From the NCBI RefSeq assembly GCF_012913485.1, contig NZ_CP051774.1, positions 1,426,001 through 1,490,000 on the forward strand: a stretch of 64,000 nucleotides of DNA. Direction: 5' to 3'. A model generated the notes under the pieces. The model did no database searches, was not told the origin of the DNA, and was given only the letters and a program-made list of their open reading frames with translations. Positions 61,297-64,000 of the stretch are shown here, piece after piece; position 1 is the stretch's first letter, and the number at the start of each line of letters is the position of its first letter. Origin of the DNA: Luteolibacter luteus (lineage in GTDB: Bacteria > Verrucomicrobiota > Verrucomicrobiia > Verrucomicrobiales > Akkermansiaceae). The translations under genes were made by a program, and so were the position numbers.

Positions 61297-61791
61297 ATGA
61301 ATCCCGTTCTTCACTTCAACATGATGACACGCCGATCGCGTGCCGGATTGTTCTTCTGCCTCATGACCATGGGGCTCGTTCTTCTGCTGGGTCAGACAGA
61401 TGAAACCTGGGGCCGCTGGCTCGCCTATCTCGCCACCTGTGCGGCGATGGTCTTCACCATCCAGCAGCTTCCGGGCACGTCCCGCATCAGCCTTGACCCG
61501 GACGGGATCTCGATCCTTTCGCCCTTTTGGCGTCAGCGCCTCGATTGGAGAAATCTCCGGGCTTTCGTTTTGGTCGATTTTGGCGGCGGCATCGCGGGGG
61601 GGCCTGAGAACTGTCGCATCGGATATTTGTTTGGTGATGAACAACGCGAAGCCACGCCCGAGATGAGCCTGAAAGTCTTCGCCCCGCTGGGCTGCCATGG
61701 ACTGCTACCGCAAATCGATGGCGTGGCTCCGGATCAGATGGTCCGCCTGCTCAACGGAGTCCTCGTTGCAAGGAACTCCGCGAAAAAATAA
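61297..61791 (+). CDS. Membrane protein with PH-like cytoplasmic domain (paralogue 2)
   Basis: The 164-residue product has two membrane helices (about 18-33 and 40-58), then the same WRQRLDWRNLRAFVLVDF-type strand set as its upstream paralogue, and GCHGLLPQIDGVAPDQMVRL. The ATG at 61297 is chosen because GGAG at 61286-61289 provides one of the few clear ribosome-binding sites here, seven bases upstream; an earlier ATG at 61234 lacks one. It ends 7 bp before the convergent corA gene. Function unknown. Confidence 0.68.
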   Translation: MNPVLHFNMMTRRSRAGLFFCLMTMGLVLLLGQTDETWGRWLAYLATCAAMVFTIQQLPGTSRISLDPDGISILSPFWRQRLDWRNLRAFVLVDFGGGIAGGPENCRIGYLFGDEQREATPEMSLKVFAPLGCHGLLPQIDGVAPDQMVRLLNGVLVARNSAKK

Positions 61792-61798
61792 GATACGC

Positions 61799-62785
61799 TC
61801 ACAGCCAGCCCTTCCGGCGACAAAACCAATAGGGCAGCAGTACCGAAGCGATCATCAGGACGATCGCATAAGGATAGCCCCAATGCAGCTTCAACTCGGG
61901 CATGAATTCGAAGTTCATCCCGTAAATGCTCGCCACCAAGGTCGGGGGCAGGAAGATCACCGCGGCCACCGTGAAGATCTTTACGATCGAATTTTGCTCG
62001 ATGTTGATCAGGCCCAAGGTGGCATCGAGCATGAAACTGATCTTTGAAGAGAGGAATCCCGCGAACTCGGAAAGCGAATGCAAGTCCCGAGAGACCGGCT
62101 TGAGGCGCGGGTAAAGGGCACTCACCCGCGAACCGCCTTCCCCGCTCTCAAAATCGTCTTGGGAGGCATACTGGACCAAGCGCGACAGGCCTACGATACA
62201 GTCCCGCTCGCGTGCGATCAGGTCCCCGCTCCGGCCTAGCCGGAAGATGGCTTCACGCAAGTTGTCTTCCGACTCTTTCGCCCGCGGCAGCCGCCTGAAA
62301 ATGCGAGCCGAGAGTTCTTCCGTTTCCTTGGAAAGACGTTCGAGAAGATCGGCTTGTCGACCGACAATCGATTCGATCAGGTTCAGGAAAATCTGGTCGC
62401 GGCTTGCCAGATGGCGCCGGGAAAACTGGGTCGATACTTGTCGGAAACTCTGCAAGTCCGCATCGCGGATGGTCACCAGATAAGGACCGGCGAAGATGAA
62501 GGTGATCTCGGTGGAAACCGGCGCATCACTTTCCGCTCCGGCCAGCAAGGGCGATGTCATGAAGCGGGCTCCATCCTCACAATAGAGCCGGCTGGTGGCC
62601 TCGATCTCGCGCATCTCTTCCCGTGTCGGCAGGGAGATGCCGAGCCATCGCTCCACAGCCTTCACCTCCCCCGGTACAGGGCGTACCATATCGATCCAGA
62701 TCGTCCCCTTGGGCAGTGCCACCGGGAGCTCACCCTCGGCTTCCGGCTCTTCGCTCGCGGGAGATGGGAAGAGAGTGATCGGCAC
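61799..62785 (-). CDS. corA: CorA-family divalent-cation (Mg2+) transporter
   Basis: The 328-residue product has a large cytoplasmic N-terminal domain (VRPVPGEVKAVERWLGISLP, then ISLPTREEMREIEATSRLY). A long coiled helical stalk follows, and two C-terminal membrane helices (about 270-290 and 305-325). The conserved GMN selectivity motif is YGMNFE near 293. CorA forms a pentameric Mg2+ (and Co2+/Ni2+) channel. It converges on the PH-like paralogue and is divergent from the lipoprotein gene at 62919. Confidence 0.93.
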   Translation of the reverse strand: MPITLFPSPASEEPEAEGELPVALPKGTIWIDMVRPVPGEVKAVERWLGISLPTREEMREIEATSRLYCEDGARFMTSPLLAGAESDAPVSTEITFIFAGPYLVTIRDADLQSFRQVSTQFSRRHLASRDQIFLNLIESIVGRQADLLERLSKETEELSARIFRRLPRAKESEDNLREAIFRLGRSGDLIARERDCIVGLSRLVQYASQDDFESGEGGSRVSALYPRLKPVSRDLHSLSEFAGFLSSKISFMLDATLGLINIEQNSIVKIFTVAAVIFLPPTLVASIYGMNFEFMPELKLHWGYPYAIVLMIASVLLPYWFCRRKGWL

Positions 62786-62918
62786 GCGGCGAAGCTAAGC
62801 TGCGGATAGGCGATGTCCAGCGGCGCAAGGTGACGGAGCGGGAAAAATGACACTGCCCGACACTCTCCGGGTGGCGGCCCGATTGACCGGAGAGAGCGCA
62901 GGCCCTTAAATCAATTTC

Positions 62919-63251
62919 ATGACCCTCAGTAGGCTCCTCTCTGGCTTGACCGCGACTACGCCGCTGCTCATGGCGAGCTGTGTTAGCGTCGTTGACCTTT
63001 CCTCTCGTGAAGCATCGACCTGCGAAGTCCACAAGACCCGGATGGAAGTTGAAACGGTCCGGGGCTCCACGGGATATCCCGGCTATGTTCCGGGCTATAT
63101 CGAGGTGATGGAGCAGGAGTTCCCCCACCATCGCGGACAGCGCCTGTTGGGAGCGGAATATCCGGCGGTCAAGGTGGAGCAAGTGAAAGTGCACGTATGC
63201 TCCGAGTGTGACGAAGCTTACCGGACCTATTGGGCTGAGAGGAATAGCTAG
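62919..63251 (+). CDS. Small Cys-rich lipoprotein
   Basis: The 110-residue product has a lipoprotein-like signal with LLMASCys21 (the -3 residue is Met, so the box is imperfect). The mature part holds Cys34-x2-His37 (CEVHKTRM) and a C-terminal HVCSECDEAYRTYW with CxxC. These could form a metal site. PGYVPGYIEV in the middle is Pro/Gly-rich. No family recognised. Confidence 0.62.
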   Translation: MTLSRLLSGLTATTPLLMASCVSVVDLSSREASTCEVHKTRMEVETVRGSTGYPGYVPGYIEVMEQEFPHHRGQRLLGAEYPAVKVEQVKVHVCSECDEAYRTYWAERNS

Positions 63252-63260
63252 GACAGGGAA

Positions 63261-64000
63261 CTAGGCCCGCAGTACTTTCTCATAGAGCGCGATTACCTTC
63301 GCAGTCATCGCGTCGAGCGTGACCTCGGTGGCCACGAGCGCGAAGGACGGCTCAAGTCGTGCCCTCAGATCCGCCGGCTCCGCGAGTGCCATCTTCAAGC
63401 CGCGCACGAGCTCCGGGACCGAGTGGGTTTCCATGAGGGCTTCTTTGGGCAGGAACTCCGGAGCGAAGCCGACCTTCGTCGAGATGCTGGGCACCCGCAT
63501 GTGAAGCGCCTCCGCCAAAGTATAAGGACCGCCCTCATTCCGGGAAGCCACGATGAAAAGATCCGAGCAGCCCATCAGGCCGACGGCATCATCGCGATGG
63601 CCTGCCATCCACACCCGATCGCGCAGTTGGTGGCGATCGAGCAACTGCTCCAACAGTGGACGCTGAATCCCCTCCCCCACCAGCCACAGCTTGAAGCCTG
63701 GCACCTGCGCCATCGCCTCCAGCAGGAGGTCCATGCCCTTTGCTTCGACCAAGCGGCCCACGGTGGAGAAGACCGGCTCCGCCCCGCCGAGAAAGGGGGG
63801 ATTCGTCGCCGCGGCCGCTTCCTTGGTTCCCGGGGGAGGCGGCGCGATCGAATTCCAGATCACATTCGCCGGGATGCCGCCTAGGGAATCCCGGACCTGG
63901 GCGGAAGCGGTGATCACCGCGTCGTAGTCGAGGAAGGGGCGGGAGCTCCGTTTGATGTTCTGGACGGTGGCGACACGCTTGATACCCGGCAGGAAACCTC
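63261..64000 (-). CDS. Glycosyltransferase family 4 (GT-B) protein, 5' end outside window
   Basis: The partial product continues past base 64000. At least 246 residues are visible, including KRVATVQNIKRSSRPFLDYD upstream of the GTG at 63917, so that GTG is not the start. GT-B C-terminal motifs are PVFSTVGRLVEAKGMDLLLE, FKLWLVGEGIQRPLLEQLL, RVWMAGHRDDAVGLM, and the donor-binding SRNEGGPYTLAEALHMRVPS (E-x7-E). It should transfer a sugar from a nucleotide donor to a lipid, glycan or small molecule. It ends 9 bp from the lipoprotein gene. Confidence 0.9.
   Translation of the reverse strand, partial: GFLPGIKRVATVQNIKRSSRPFLDYDAVITASAQVRDSLGGIPANVIWNSIAPPPPGTKEAAAATNPPFLGGAEPVFSTVGRLVEAKGMDLLLEAMAQVPGFKLWLVGEGIQRPLLEQLLDRHQLRDRVWMAGHRDDAVGLMGCSDLFIVASRNEGGPYTLAEALHMRVPSISTKVGFAPEFLPKEALMETHSVPELVRGLKMALAEPADLRARLEPSFALVATEVTLDAMTAKVIALYEKVLRA

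Overview
The window reads as about 64 kb of chromosome from a GC-rich Verrucomicrobiota bacterium, probably near Luteolibacter or its relatives. This is an inference from gene content. The clues are very large secreted LamG and autotransporter-type beta-strand proteins, an ECF sigma factor with a membrane-anchored tail, many small lineage-specific secreted proteins and lipoproteins, GTG and TTG starts, and few clear Shine-Dalgarno sites. I found no rRNA, tRNA, CRISPR array, phage or recognisable insertion sequence.

Layout. 1-8.3 kb: a lipoprotein methionine sulfoxide reductase (MsrB), small DNA-binding-type proteins, a host-attachment-family protein and a 1348-residue secreted LamG protein made of two 630-residue tandem copies. 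8.6-11.3 kb: an assimilatory nitrate reductase overlapping a MOSC-domain gene. 11.35-12.43 kb: a gene-free stretch with three copies of a roughly 100-nt element predicted to fold as a strong hairpin, including one compensatory base-pair change. 12.4-17.1 kb: a NagX-like acyltransferase, a spermidine-synthase-like methyltransferase, a zinc-ribbon protein and the ECF sigma factor. 17.4-25.9 kb: a lipoprotein, a Ski2-like helicase, two secreted glycerophosphodiester phosphodiesterases, then a circularly permuted ATP-grasp/alpha-E fusion followed by a transglutaminase. 25.9-28.7 kb (minus strand): a DUF2868 membrane protein with its DUF3482 GTPase partner. 28.8-31.4 kb: a secreted cytochrome c and beta-propeller pair. 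31.8-40.7 kb (minus strand): rimO, a coiled-coil membrane protein, a methyltransferase and a hexosamine cluster (glmS, a GlmU-like left-handed beta-helix protein, a DUF1877 protein, glmM), then a phosphodiester glycosidase. 40.8-48.1 kb: a frameshifted zinc-ribbon gene, a phosphodiesterase, a Wzz-like secreted protein and a complete livJHMGF branched-chain amino-acid ABC transporter. 48.2-54.9 kb: a UvrD/PcrA-type helicase and a 1450-residue LamG/beta-helix surface protein. 55-64 kb: a D-2-hydroxyacid dehydrogenase, hflX, corA, several small membrane or secreted proteins and a glycosyltransferase cut by the window edge.

Three non-coding patterns stand out. First, the triplicated hairpin element at 11536-12184. 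Second, an approximately 150-bp dispersed repeat present once on each strand (15278-15430 and 31540-31685). Third, arrays of degenerate heptanucleotides directly upstream of the start codons of rimO, glmS and livF; each array has its own heptamer but the same 7-nt phase.

Functional themes are envelope and amino-sugar metabolism (glmM/glmS/GlmU-like, NagX-like, phosphodiester glycosidase, glycosyltransferase), nitrogen acquisition (nitrate reductase, Liv transporter) and secreted adhesive or carbohydrate-binding proteins. All function calls rest on motif recognition by eye; no database search was run.
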